From the NCBI RefSeq assembly GCF_016861915.1, contig NZ_BOLX01000010.1, positions 1 to 64,000 of the forward strand: a DNA stretch of 64,000 nucleotides, given 5' to 3'. The position numbers were made by a program, and so were the translations under genes. Positions 37,439 through 45,652 of this stretch are shown here, piece after piece. The notes below the pieces were generated by a model. It ran no database searches. It was given only the letters and a program-made list of their open reading frames with translations, and was not told the origin of the DNA. The stretch comes from Apilactobacillus nanyangensis. Its GTDB lineage: Bacteria > Bacillota > Bacilli > Lactobacillales > Lactobacillaceae. Within the stretch, counting starts at the first letter, position 1, and every line of letters begins with the position of its first letter.

Positions 37439-38639
37439 TGAAAAATTCCTTCATTTCGTTAATACAGTCGACTAGTCGATTGCATTCTTCAACAGTGTTG
37501 TAAATGTATAGACTAGCGCGTAAAGTCGCGTTGACACCCAATTTGTGGGTTAGTGGTTCGGCACAGTGTTGGCCAGCTCTGACGTCGATATTCTTAGAGT
37601 CAAGGAAGGTTGCAGCGTCGTGTGGGTGAATGTTGTCGACGTTAAAAGAGACGATTCCAGTTTGACGCTTAGTTGGTCCGTATACTGAAACGCCGTCTAA
37701 TGCGCTAAGTTGGTCGTATAGGTATTGGCCTAGTTTTTCACATTGTGCTTGCACGTTAGTCATTTTAAGTTCTTTTAGATAAGAAATCGCGGCGTCTAGA
37801 CCGATGACACCTTCGATATTAGGGGTGCCAGCTTCTAGTCTGTATGGAATGTCTTTGACCTTGTAGTCGGTAGTGGAGACTGATTCAATCATTTCACCGC
37901 CGACACGGGGACTATCCATGTTTTCTAGTAAATCTTGCTTACCGTATAAAACACCGATGCCGGTAGGTGCCATCATCTTGTGTCCAGAGAAGGCTAACCA
38001 GTCAATTGGTGTTTTTTGCACATCGATTGGTAATTCGGGAGCAGCTTGCGCACCGTCGACTAAGATGTCAGCACCATGTTTATGAGCCAGTGTCGTTAGT
38101 TGATCAATGGGATTGATGTTTCCTAAGACATTGGAAACGGCAGTGACTGCCACTAGTTTGGTTTTGTCGGAAATGATTTGTTTAGCGGCATTTAAGTCGA
38201 TATTGGCATCTTCATTTAGAGGAATGAATTTTAAAGTTGCGCCGTTATTTTTTGCAATCTTTTGCCAAGGAAGGAGGTTACTGTGGTGTTCTGCAATTGA
38301 AACCACAATCTCATCACCAGCTTTTATGTGCTTTGCGTAATATCCGTTAGCGATTAAGTTGATGCTATCGGTGGTACCAGCAGAAAAGACAATTTCTTTT
38401 GCGCTGATGGCATTGATAAATGAGGCGATGTTTTCTCTAGATTGTTCAAACATTTCTGTCGTTTCTCCAGCATCAGTATAGACACTTCGGTGCACGTTGA
38501 AATTATGATGAGTATAAAAATTACTGATAGCGTCAATGACGTACTTTGGCTTTTGAGTCGTTGCAGCGTTGTCAAAGTAAATCATATCTGAGTGCTCTTT
38601 GAAAATGGGAAAGTGATGACGAATGTTTAGACTATCCAT
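37425..38639 (-). CDS. sufS: Cysteine desulfurase SufS
   Basis: SufS is a PLP enzyme that mobilises sulfur from cysteine to SufU. The 404-residue product has YFDNAATTQKP at its start, the PLP lysine in AFSGHKMMAPTGIGVLYG near residue 223, and the persulfide cysteine in VRAGQHCAEPL near residue 360. Group II (SufS-type) length and motif. The start overlaps the sufD stop by a few bases. Confidence 0.96.
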   Translation of the reverse strand: MDSLNIRHHFPIFKEHSDMIYFDNAATTQKPKYVIDAISNFYTHHNFNVHRSVYTDAGETTEMFEQSRENIASFINAISAKEIVFSAGTTDSINLIANGYYAKHIKAGDEIVVSIAEHHSNLLPWQKIAKNNGATLKFIPLNEDANIDLNAAKQIISDKTKLVAVTAVSNVLGNINPIDQLTTLAHKHGADILVDGAQAAPELPIDVQKTPIDWLAFSGHKMMAPTGIGVLYGKQDLLENMDSPRVGGEMIESVSTTDYKVKDIPYRLEAGTPNIEGVIGLDAAISYLKELKMTNVQAQCEKLGQYLYDQLSALDGVSVYGPTKRQTGIVSFNVDNIHPHDAATFLDSKNIDVRAGQHCAEPLTHKLGVNATLRASLYIYNTVEECNRLVDCINEMKEFFNGSK

Positions 38640-39789
38640 GAATACGCTCCTTTAGGTTATTTAATAAGTGTGTTTGAACTGATTTATCTGGGAATTTTTC
38701 GATCAGTGGTGTCAAGAATCCGCGGGTTAATAGGAAACGGGCAGTCTTGGCGTCAATTCCTCTTGTTTTTAAATAGTATAGCTGTTCGGGGTTAACTTTA
38801 CCAACACTTGCAGCGTGACCGGCAACCACATCGTGATTGTCGATTAAAAGAATTGGGTCAATCTTCCCCTTACTATCGGGACTTAAAGTCAATAGTCGAC
38901 TGATTTGATCTGAATCAGAATCGCTAGCTTCCAGCTTAATTTGACCAGTAGTATCGTAGACAGTCTTGGATTTATCGGCGACGATACCACGTTGTGATAT
39001 CAAGCCACTCGTATTGGGACTTTTATTGATAATTTTGGTTTGAACTACTTGGTTTTGGTTTTGATCGGATAGACTCACTAGATTAATTCTAGCGGAACTG
39101 CCCATACCATCGAGGTCAATGTTGCTGTAGTAGCGACTGTCACCATGATTAAATAGACCAACATAAGTCTTTAAGTTCGCATTTTGTGCTAGATAAGCAT
39201 TTAAAACACGATGTGATTTTTCACTACCAGTCATTTCAGCGTCATAGAAGGAAACATTGGCATGATCACCAAGTAATACTTCGATCATTAGGCGGTCATT
39301 TTTAGGATGATTCTTTGAATCCTTGTAGGTAAATGAAACGTCACTTCCAGATGCGGCAATAATTAGAAGATGTTTTTCCTGCATGTTGTGATCGACTAAG
39401 TCGGAGATGTCGATTGACTCATCAACGCAGACATCCTTGGGGATGAAAACAAACCCACCACTTTGTAGATACGCAAGATGGATTGCATTTAACGCGTTAT
39501 CACGCCAATAAATTGCTTTTTCCATCAAGTTTTCTTGGATTAGTTCTGGAAATTCGTTTGCAGCCGCGAACAAATCCATCATGATAATCCCTAAATCTTG
39601 TAATTTTTTAGGTGATAAGTTTTTTGTATCGATTGAATGGGAAATAAGTTCTGGAGATTCAAAGTAAAACTTACGAAGTGGGGCGGGAACTTTCATCGTA
39701 TTTTTCATGTCGTTTGCGACAACTCTTTTAACAGTTAACCATTGTGGTTCGTTATGTGATTGCGCAAATTCTTGAACGGACATACTCAT
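38632..39789 (-). CDS. sufD: Fe-S cluster assembly protein SufD
   Basis: SufD pairs with SufB in the SufBC2D scaffold. The 385-residue product has the beta-helix core and the C-terminal SufBD signature DNHDVVAGHAASVGKVNPEQLYYLKTRGI, in which the His residue implicated in the SufB-SufD interface is present. The start codon overlaps the sufC stop (TAATG). A second in-frame ATG lies two codons further on, at 39783. Confidence 0.95.
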   Translation of the reverse strand: MSMSVQEFAQSHNEPQWLTVKRVVANDMKNTMKVPAPLRKFYFESPELISHSIDTKNLSPKKLQDLGIIMMDLFAAANEFPELIQENLMEKAIYWRDNALNAIHLAYLQSGGFVFIPKDVCVDESIDISDLVDHNMQEKHLLIIAASGSDVSFTYKDSKNHPKNDRLMIEVLLGDHANVSFYDAEMTGSEKSHRVLNAYLAQNANLKTYVGLFNHGDSRYYSNIDLDGMGSSARINLVSLSDQNQNQVVQTKIINKSPNTSGLISQRGIVADKSKTVYDTTGQIKLEASDSDSDQISRLLTLSPDSKGKIDPILLIDNHDVVAGHAASVGKVNPEQLYYLKTRGIDAKTARFLLTRGFLTPLIEKFPDKSVQTHLLNNLKERIHG

Positions 39790-40556
39790 TATTCATCCAC
39801 CAGCTTTACATCAATACCAAGTTGGTCACGTAATTGAGCATAACCATTTTGTTCTAGTTGTTCAGCTAGGTGATAGTCACCGCTAGTAACAACGCGACCG
39901 CCCATCATAACGTGGACGACGTCTGGTTTAACGTAACGAAGAATACGGTTGTAGTGGGTGATTATAAGGGATGAGAAGTGATTATCTCGCATATGATTGA
40001 TTCCCTTTGAAACAACTTTTAAGGCGTCGATATCTAGACCAGAATCGATTTCATCTAGGATGGCTAGATTGGGTTGAATCATCATCATTTGAAGAATTTC
40101 GTTTCGCTTCTTTTCACCACCGGAGAAACCTTCGTTAAGGTATCTATCTGTGTATGATTCGTCGATATCCAAGAAATCCATGACATAGTCTAGGCGCTTC
40201 ATGAAGTCTAAAACAGAGACTGGTTTATCAGCCAACGCATTCATTGCAGCGTGAATGAAGTCGACATTTTTAATCCCGCTGATTTCAGTAGGGTATTGCA
40301 TACCAATGAATAATCCCAAACGGGCACGTTCATCGGTTGCCATGTCGTTTAATTCCTTGCCATCAAATGAGATGGTTCCTTCAGTAATTGAATACTTTGG
40401 AGAACCCATGATGGTTTGAGAAAGAGTCGACTTACCGGTTCCGTTTGGTCCCATGATGACATGGACTTCACCGTCGGGGATGGTTAAGTTTAGACCCTTG
40501 ATGACTTCTTCATCTGTTTCATTGATTTTAACGTGTAGGTTTTCAATTTTTAACAC
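39789..40556 (-). CDS. sufC: Fe-S assembly ATPase SufC
   Basis: SufC is the ABC-type ATPase of the SufBCD complex. The 255-residue product has Walker A MGPNGTGKSTLSQ near residue 35, the signature EGFSGGEKKRNEILQ near 143 and Walker B LAILDEIDSGLDIDAL near 168. The ordering EGFSGGEKKR is specific to SufC. The start is GTG 40556 behind TAGGAGG, and the upstream nrdG stop is only 10 bases away with no terminator between, so suf is probably read together with nrdDG. Confidence 0.97.
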   Translation of the reverse strand: MLKIENLHVKINETDEEVIKGLNLTIPDGEVHVIMGPNGTGKSTLSQTIMGSPKYSITEGTISFDGKELNDMATDERARLGLFIGMQYPTEISGIKNVDFIHAAMNALADKPVSVLDFMKRLDYVMDFLDIDESYTDRYLNEGFSGGEKKRNEILQMMMIQPNLAILDEIDSGLDIDALKVVSKGINHMRDNHFSSLIITHYNRILRYVKPDVVHVMMGGRVVTSGDYHLAEQLEQNGYAQLRDQLGIDVKLVDE

Positions 40557-40566
40557 AATAATCCTC

Positions 40567-41139
40567 CTAGTGAACTAACTTGTCCCAAAGTACGACCTTA
40601 TTTTCTTCAAGGGACTTTGGCACATTGATAATTCTTTGGTTAGCACTACCGCGGAATTGAAGAGTTAAATCTTTTTGGTCTTCCATGAAACGACCATCAA
40701 CTAGGATGTCGATCATTGAAAGTAGTTTTAATTTGTCATATGAATCTTTTAGTAATTCATCAAATGTGTAACCTGACCATGACCAGATATCCTTGGTGTG
40801 GCCGAATTCTTCTCTAACTCGTTTGCATAAACGAAGACATACTTGCGTATTCAAGAAGGGTTCTCCACCCAAGAGGGTAAGACCTTGAACATAATCTTTT
40901 TTCATATCTTCGATGATTTGGTCTTCTAAATCTTGTGAGTAAGGTTGTCCGTAATGGAAGTTTTGTGAGGCGACATTGTAACAGCCAGGGCATAAGAACT
41001 TGCAACCAGAAACATAGATACTGCAACGGATGCCCTCACCATCAACGAAGTTAAATGGCTTATAGTCAGCAATATATTGTTGGCTTAAGTCTTTTGCAAG
41101 CCATTCCTTAGGCTTTGGATTGTTTGGCTGTCTCTTCAT
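40567..41139 (-). CDS. nrdG: Anaerobic ribonucleotide reductase activating protein NrdG
   Basis: NrdG is the radical-SAM activase that installs the glycyl radical on NrdD. The 190-residue product has the cluster motif CKFLCPGCYN (CX3CX2C; about residues 47-54), GGEPFLN in the SAM-binding region, and ILVDGRFM. I chose ATG 41139; a GTG at 41148 is in frame and would add three residues. Its start lies inside the end of nrdD, so the two are coupled. It needs a [4Fe-4S] cluster, and the suf genes follow directly. Confidence 0.93.
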   Translation of the reverse strand: MKRQPNNPKPKEWLAKDLSQQYIADYKPFNFVDGEGIRCSIYVSGCKFLCPGCYNVASQNFHYGQPYSQDLEDQIIEDMKKDYVQGLTLLGGEPFLNTQVCLRLCKRVREEFGHTKDIWSWSGYTFDELLKDSYDKLKLLSMIDILVDGRFMEDQKDLTLQFRGSANQRIINVPKSLEENKVVLWDKLVH

Positions 41140-43282
41140 GTGCGACACTTTCTACCATTCCTTTCGACATATTCTTTTGACGTGATGAAATTTCAACGTG
41201 ACGACCGTGAACCATTGGACGTGCTTGAGGGTTACCCAAGTAACCACAAGTTCTCTTAACAACGTCACAGTACTTAGGATCGTGGTTACCACATTGAGGA
41301 CACTTGAAGCCACGAGCGGTAGCTTCGAATTCACCCTTGAAACCACACTTGAAGCACTTATCAATTGAAGTGTTTGTACCTAGGTATCCAACATGGTCGT
41401 ATGCCCAGTCCCAAACGGCTTCTAGTGCCTTAGGGTTTTGCTTTAGGTTAGGGTATTCACAGTAGTGAATGAAACCAGCTGAGGCATAGTGAGGGTAAGC
41501 TTCTTCAAATGTTAGTTTTTCAAATGGGTTAGGACGTTTTCTAACGTCGTAGTGGAAACTGTTAGTGTAGTATTCCTTATCTGTGATGTCCTTAACCTTA
41601 CCGAATTTTTCGATATCGTCTTGAGCAAATGTATCAGTTAATGATTCGGCTGGAGTGGAGTATAGGCTGTAGTGGTATCCACTTTCTTTACTCCAAACAC
41701 GGCATAGACGGTTTAATTCAGCAACGATGCTGACGGTGAAGTCGTGGGCTTCTTGGTTTGATTCCCAATCTGGACCGAAGAAGGCGGTACCAACTTCGTA
41801 TAGTCCGATGTAACCAAGTGATACAGTGGCGCGTTCGTTTCTAAATAGTTCATCAACACTATCAGTTGATTTTAGGCGTTTACCAAATGCACCGTACTTG
41901 TATAGTAGTGGGGCGTTATCTGGTTTAGCTTCCTTGGTTCTTTCGATACGGTATGCCATGGCTTGGTGAACGATACCTAGCTTTTCTTCAAAAATGTGCC
42001 AGAACAAGTCCATGTCACCATTAGCCAATAGTGCGATACGTGGAAGGTTAACGGTAACAACACCTAGGTTCATACGACCAGCGTTAACGGCCTTACCGTT
42101 TTCGTCAGTCCACTTAGGTAGAAATGATCGACAACCCATTGGGGCCTTGAAGTCACCGGTGATTTCACAAAGCTTGTCGTACATCAAAATATCAGGGTAC
42201 ATACGCTTTGTAGCACATTCGATGGCTAATTCTTTAACGTCGTAGTTTTCGTCGTTAGGGTTTAAGTTTAAGCCTTTCTTCAATACATAGATAAGTTTAG
42301 GGAAGATGGCAGTACGACGTTCCTTACCAAGTCCTTTAATACGAATTCTTAGGATGTCCTTTTGGATTTCCTTTTCAATCCAGTTGGTACCTAGACCGAA
42401 ACTAACAGTTGTGAAAGGTGTTTGACCTTGTGATGAGTATAGGGTGTTAATTTCGTATTCTAGTGATTGCATAGCGTCAAAGATATCCTTCTTAGTACGG
42501 TCTTTGGCGTAGTCTTCGCGCTTGTCTTCTTCGACCCATTCTGAAGCGGTCTTTAAGTGTTTTTCGTAGTTGATTTCGGCAAATGGAGCTAGCACTTCAT
42601 CGGCACGGTCGAATGATAGACCACCATATTGTAGGGATGCTACGTTGGCGATGATTTGAGAAACTTGAGCGGTCGCAGTTTGGATTGAGCGAGGTGATTT
42701 AACTTCGGCGTTACCAATCTTAAAACCGTTATTCAACATTTCTGCAAAATCAACTAAGCAGCAGTTGGTTTCAGGAGTTGCTGGTGAGTAGTCTAAATCG
42801 TGCCAGTGAATATCACCTCTAAGGTGAGCTTTGGCTACTAGTGGAGGTAGCATTTGAAGACCGATGGCCTTGCTGGCAGCCCCTGCTTCTAGGTCTCTTT
42901 GGGTATTAAAGACGTTACTATCTTTGTTGGCATTTTCGTGAATAACTCTGTCGTAACGGTTGAATAGTTGGTCGATTCGAGCCTTTACATCGGTTGCTTT
43001 CTTGAATTTTTCAATGTCTTTTTGTTCATATTTTAAGTATTGCTCTTTAGCATCTAAGAAATCATTTTCTTCTAGAAATTGAATGATGAAGTCATGAATA
43101 TGACTTGAGGTAATTTCTTCTTGATCCTTAGTAAATAGGTTCAAACGTTCAAAGAAACGCTTGTTATCTTCCTTACTAATACCCAGTTGATTTAGTACAA
43201 AATCAATCTTGTATTTATAGAATTTGGTCTTGTCACCAGAATTCTTTATAACGTTTAAATGGGCAAAAGTTTTATCAAACAT
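41108..43282 (-). CDS. nrdD: Anaerobic ribonucleoside-triphosphate reductase NrdD
   Basis: NrdD reduces ribonucleoside triphosphates in the absence of oxygen with a glycyl radical. The 724-residue product has a N-terminal ATP-cone-like part, catalytic core with RLCRVWSKESGYHYSLYSTP, a zinc site CFKCGFKGEFEAT...GFKCPQCGNHDPK, and the glycyl-radical motif RTCGYLGNPQARP with the radical Gly near the end. ATG 43282 is the better start: an upstream frame of 31 codons would run through the promoter and the NrdR boxes. Overlaps nrdG. Confidence 0.96.
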   Translation of the reverse strand: MFDKTFAHLNVIKNSGDKTKFYKYKIDFVLNQLGISKEDNKRFFERLNLFTKDQEEITSSHIHDFIIQFLEENDFLDAKEQYLKYEQKDIEKFKKATDVKARIDQLFNRYDRVIHENANKDSNVFNTQRDLEAGAASKAIGLQMLPPLVAKAHLRGDIHWHDLDYSPATPETNCCLVDFAEMLNNGFKIGNAEVKSPRSIQTATAQVSQIIANVASLQYGGLSFDRADEVLAPFAEINYEKHLKTASEWVEEDKREDYAKDRTKKDIFDAMQSLEYEINTLYSSQGQTPFTTVSFGLGTNWIEKEIQKDILRIRIKGLGKERRTAIFPKLIYVLKKGLNLNPNDENYDVKELAIECATKRMYPDILMYDKLCEITGDFKAPMGCRSFLPKWTDENGKAVNAGRMNLGVVTVNLPRIALLANGDMDLFWHIFEEKLGIVHQAMAYRIERTKEAKPDNAPLLYKYGAFGKRLKSTDSVDELFRNERATVSLGYIGLYEVGTAFFGPDWESNQEAHDFTVSIVAELNRLCRVWSKESGYHYSLYSTPAESLTDTFAQDDIEKFGKVKDITDKEYYTNSFHYDVRKRPNPFEKLTFEEAYPHYASAGFIHYCEYPNLKQNPKALEAVWDWAYDHVGYLGTNTSIDKCFKCGFKGEFEATARGFKCPQCGNHDPKYCDVVKRTCGYLGNPQARPMVHGRHVEISSRQKNMSKGMVESVAHEETAKQSKA

Positions 43283-43307
43283 TATATCAGTCCTATCCTT
43301 AAAATAT

Positions 43308-43375
43308 ACACTATAACTTGTGTCTAAAATAATGTTAACACGCATATATAGTGTAAAAACATTCTTGAATGTCAA
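43308..43375 (-). promoter_or_regulatory. nrdDG promoter with tandem NrdR boxes
   Basis: ACACTATAACTTGTGT (43308-43323) and CACGCATATATAGTGT (43339-43354) resemble the NrdR box ACACWATATATWGTGT, and they are 31 bases apart start to start, the spacing known for NrdR pairs. TTGACA (43375-43370) on the minus strand is the -35. The -10, ACTATA or TATATA, lies inside the upstream box, so NrdR would block it. Confidence 0.82.
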
Positions 43376-43457
43376 TTTGAATAGTGCGTACTGAATGATT
43401 ATAATAATTTAATTTTCTCATAATACGTAGTGGTGAGCGATTTCGCTTTTTTTCGTC

Positions 43458-43489
43458 GAACATTTTTGAAATTTTGTCTAAAAATGTTC
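43458..43489. repeat. Inverted repeat GAACATTTTT...AAAAATGTTC
   Basis: A perfect 10-bp dyad with a 12-base spacer lies upstream of the nrdD promoter. It has no T run, so it is not a simple terminator. It could be a regulator site or a stem-loop. The rest of the 43376-43566 gap shows nothing else I can name. Confidence 0.5.
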
Positions 43490-43565
43490 AAATTGAATAC
43501 TTACATATCGTGCCCAAAGTATTGATATACTAACGTTTAATAAGTAAAATCCGAATAAAAAATAC

Positions 43566-43597
43566 AAAAAAGAACTTTATTGAAAAAGTTCTTTTGA
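43566..43597 (-). terminator. Terminator after the ElyC/SanA-like gene
   Basis: AAAGAACTTT and AAAGTTCTTTT pair with an ATTGA loop, and T residues follow on the minus strand. Confidence 0.7.
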
Positions 43598-43600
43598 GAA

Positions 43601-44746
43601 TTATCTTTGGATGTTTGGAATTAACCAGTATCCACTGGTTCTTAATGAATCCAAGATGATTTTATTTACGGCTGGGTCATTTTGTTTCAAAGTATTTAGA
43701 GCATTTGGATCATCGACTGATACTAGTTGAGAAAGACTGTATTTACCGTTTGAAACCAGTTTTGCAGTCTCAAATAGTGTGTAAGCTCTGCGCATATGCG
43801 ATGAACTTGAGACAATCGTAACGTGCTTAGCATGATGATCGTTTAGTATGTGAGTCACGTTTATCACATTGCCGACGGTGTCTAGTGAACCTTGTTCGGT
43901 GATGATACGATCGCTATTAACGTCATGTTTAATCAACCAATTCTTCATAACCTTTGATTCTACTTTGGGTTCGGCTGGGAGTTCACCTCCAGAAACAATA
44001 ATTTTAGCCTTTGGTTGTTTCTTGGAAAGTTCCAATCCCTTTTCTAGGCGCTGTAGTAGTGTCTTTTGTGGTTTGCCATTGCTGTCTAGGACGAATCCTA
44101 AAATGACGATGTAGTCACTTTTGCTTTCCTTATTTGTGTTACCAACATGTTGGTTTAGTTTCATATCTAATGATTTTTGGATGAATTTGGTTATCTTTTT
44201 AATTTTTGTTGTTTTGGAGTTATTCAAACGATTTAGTTTTTGAAGTGATGCCGAAAACTTTTTTGGTTGTTTGAATAATTCGTTATTCATCGCTAATTGA
44301 AGTAATGATTGGTAGTTACTCGGATCTATATTGCTGATTCTTTTCAAGACCAATTGTGCTTCCTTGGAGTTTCCGTTTAGTTGATAAATCGATGCCAGTC
44401 CCAACAGATATTGAATGTTATTAGGGCTGATTTTAAGAGCTTTTTCAAACAGCGAAATTAACTCTGTGTTGTTAGAGGAGCTGGTGACACCAACCTTTTG
44501 AGTGGAACCAAAATTAGGTTTGTGCCAGTAGTTATATTTGATAGCTTTATCGATTTGCTTTAGCTTTAATTGCTTACTCTTATCCTGTTTAAGCTGATTT
44601 AAAACGGATTTGTAAGAGAAATTATAGTTATATTGTTTAGCCTTGGTTTCACTACTTGCGTGCGACGTAAACTTTGGCGATAAAGCTGATTGACCCATGA
44701 ATAGAAATGTCGATAGTAATAAAAGGTATTTGTGTTTTTTTAACAT
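43601..44746 (-). CDS. TPR-containing ElyC/SanA/YdcF-family protein (DUF218)
   Basis: A 381-residue secreted or membrane-anchored protein. A signal peptide covers about residues 1-31. A helical region with TPR-like repeats (ISPNNIQYLLGLASIYQLNGNSKEA near residue 98) precedes a DUF218 domain starting VILGFVLDSNGKP near residue 213. It contains IIVSGGELP, EQGSLDTVGNV and VSSSSHMRRAYTLF, the usual YdcF/SanA signatures. Such proteins act in cell-envelope maintenance, but their enzymatic activity is not settled. ATG 44746 follows GAGGAGGGG. Confidence 0.8.
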   Translation of the reverse strand: MLKKHKYLLLLSTFLFMGQSALSPKFTSHASSETKAKQYNYNFSYKSVLNQLKQDKSKQLKLKQIDKAIKYNYWHKPNFGSTQKVGVTSSSNNTELISLFEKALKISPNNIQYLLGLASIYQLNGNSKEAQLVLKRISNIDPSNYQSLLQLAMNNELFKQPKKFSASLQKLNRLNNSKTTKIKKITKFIQKSLDMKLNQHVGNTNKESKSDYIVILGFVLDSNGKPQKTLLQRLEKGLELSKKQPKAKIIVSGGELPAEPKVESKVMKNWLIKHDVNSDRIITEQGSLDTVGNVINVTHILNDHHAKHVTIVSSSSHMRRAYTLFETAKLVSNGKYSLSQLVSVDDPNALNTLKQNDPAVNKIILDSLRTSGYWLIPNIQR

Positions 44747-44812
44747 CCAACCCCTCCTCTGCTTTTGTAACTACATGTTAGCAGGGTGATGTTATTTTTA
44801 AGTAAATTAAAC

Positions 44813-44850
44813 GTAAAAAAAGAGTAAATTTTAAATTTACTCTTTTTTAT
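44813..44850 (-). terminator. Terminator after the DUF1275 gene
   Basis: AAAAAAGAGTAAATTT and AAATTTACTCTTTTTT form a long A+T-rich stem with a T run on the minus strand. Confidence 0.85.
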
Positions 44851-45542
44851 AATTGGTTTTCGTGTCGATAGATTAGGATGCATCGAATTTGGAATACAAG
44901 AATGACGATTAATTCCAATCCGACAACCCAGATGGTCTTAGTATGGAAGAAAAGTGATAAGATGCTGGCCTCAAAAGCTCCGCATAGAAAACTTAAAACC
45001 AGACCACCGTAGTAAAGTAACTTGGTTTTGAATTCGTGTTTTTTAGTCTCCAAATACAAGAATAGATTATTCATTGTTTTTTGAAGGTTTCCAGTACTAA
45101 ACATGTTGGAGTATCCCAATCCAGACATTGTATTAAATGTTGAAAGTTGAAGGGCCGTTGTCAAAGACATTGAAGTCGTGATCATTAATTGTGGAACATT
45201 GTATTTCAAAAATCCCACGATTGTACAGACTGCAATTTCAATGGCCAAAATATAGACCTTCCAGTAGTTTAGTTTATGTTTATCAAGATTATGGTGAATC
45301 CAATTGGCCAATAAAATTCCGATTGAAAAGGCAATTACTGGCAAGATTCTTTCTAAAAAGTGACCATAATCGAATTGTGTCAACGCTAAAGCAGACAAAA
45401 TTAAATTCCCTGTTTGGGTACTTGCAAAGATTCCACCATGTTCAATGTAAGTATAGGCATCAAGGCAACCACCAATGGAGGTTAAAAAGAATGCAGTTGA
45501 TATTTTTTCACCGAAGCGGGCGGGGTGAGGTGCGTCGATAAT
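44847..45542 (-). CDS. DUF1275 (YoaK-family) membrane protein with an AUU start
   Basis: A 231-residue membrane protein with about six helices. It starts, before the first canonical start codon, with the conserved segment ISTAFFLTSIGGCLDAYTY and the family signature STQTGNLI, so translation must begin upstream of the TTG at 45398. The open frame reaches back only to a stop at about 45555 and holds no ATG, GTG or TTG. The sole well-placed initiation site is ATT 45542, 5 bases after AGGGAG (45548-45553). The next codon, ATC, is an alternative. DUF1275 function is not established. There are no signs of frameshift. Confidence 0.78.
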   Translation of the reverse strand: MIDAPHPARFGEKISTAFFLTSIGGCLDAYTYIEHGGIFASTQTGNLILSALALTQFDYGHFLERILPVIAFSIGILLANWIHHNLDKHKLNYWKVYILAIEIAVCTIVGFLKYNVPQLMITTSMSLTTALQLSTFNTMSGLGYSNMFSTGNLQKTMNNLFLYLETKKHEFKTKLLYYGGLVLSFLCGAFEASILSLFFHTKTIWVVGLELIVILVFQIRCILIYRHENQL

Positions 45543-45652
45543 GTTGACTCCCTTTCTCTAAAGTAATAAGTTATAACTAAGTTATTTATAAATAGTACTA
45601 CCATATTGTATTAAAATAAACAGAATTGTTTTATTCAGGGGGAAGGATTTAT

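Noticed and set aside
45398-45542. A frameshift or truncation of the DUF1275 gene instead of an AUU start
   Set aside because: The N-terminal family motifs continue in one frame up to the AUU with a good ribosome site, so no frameshift needs to be assumed.
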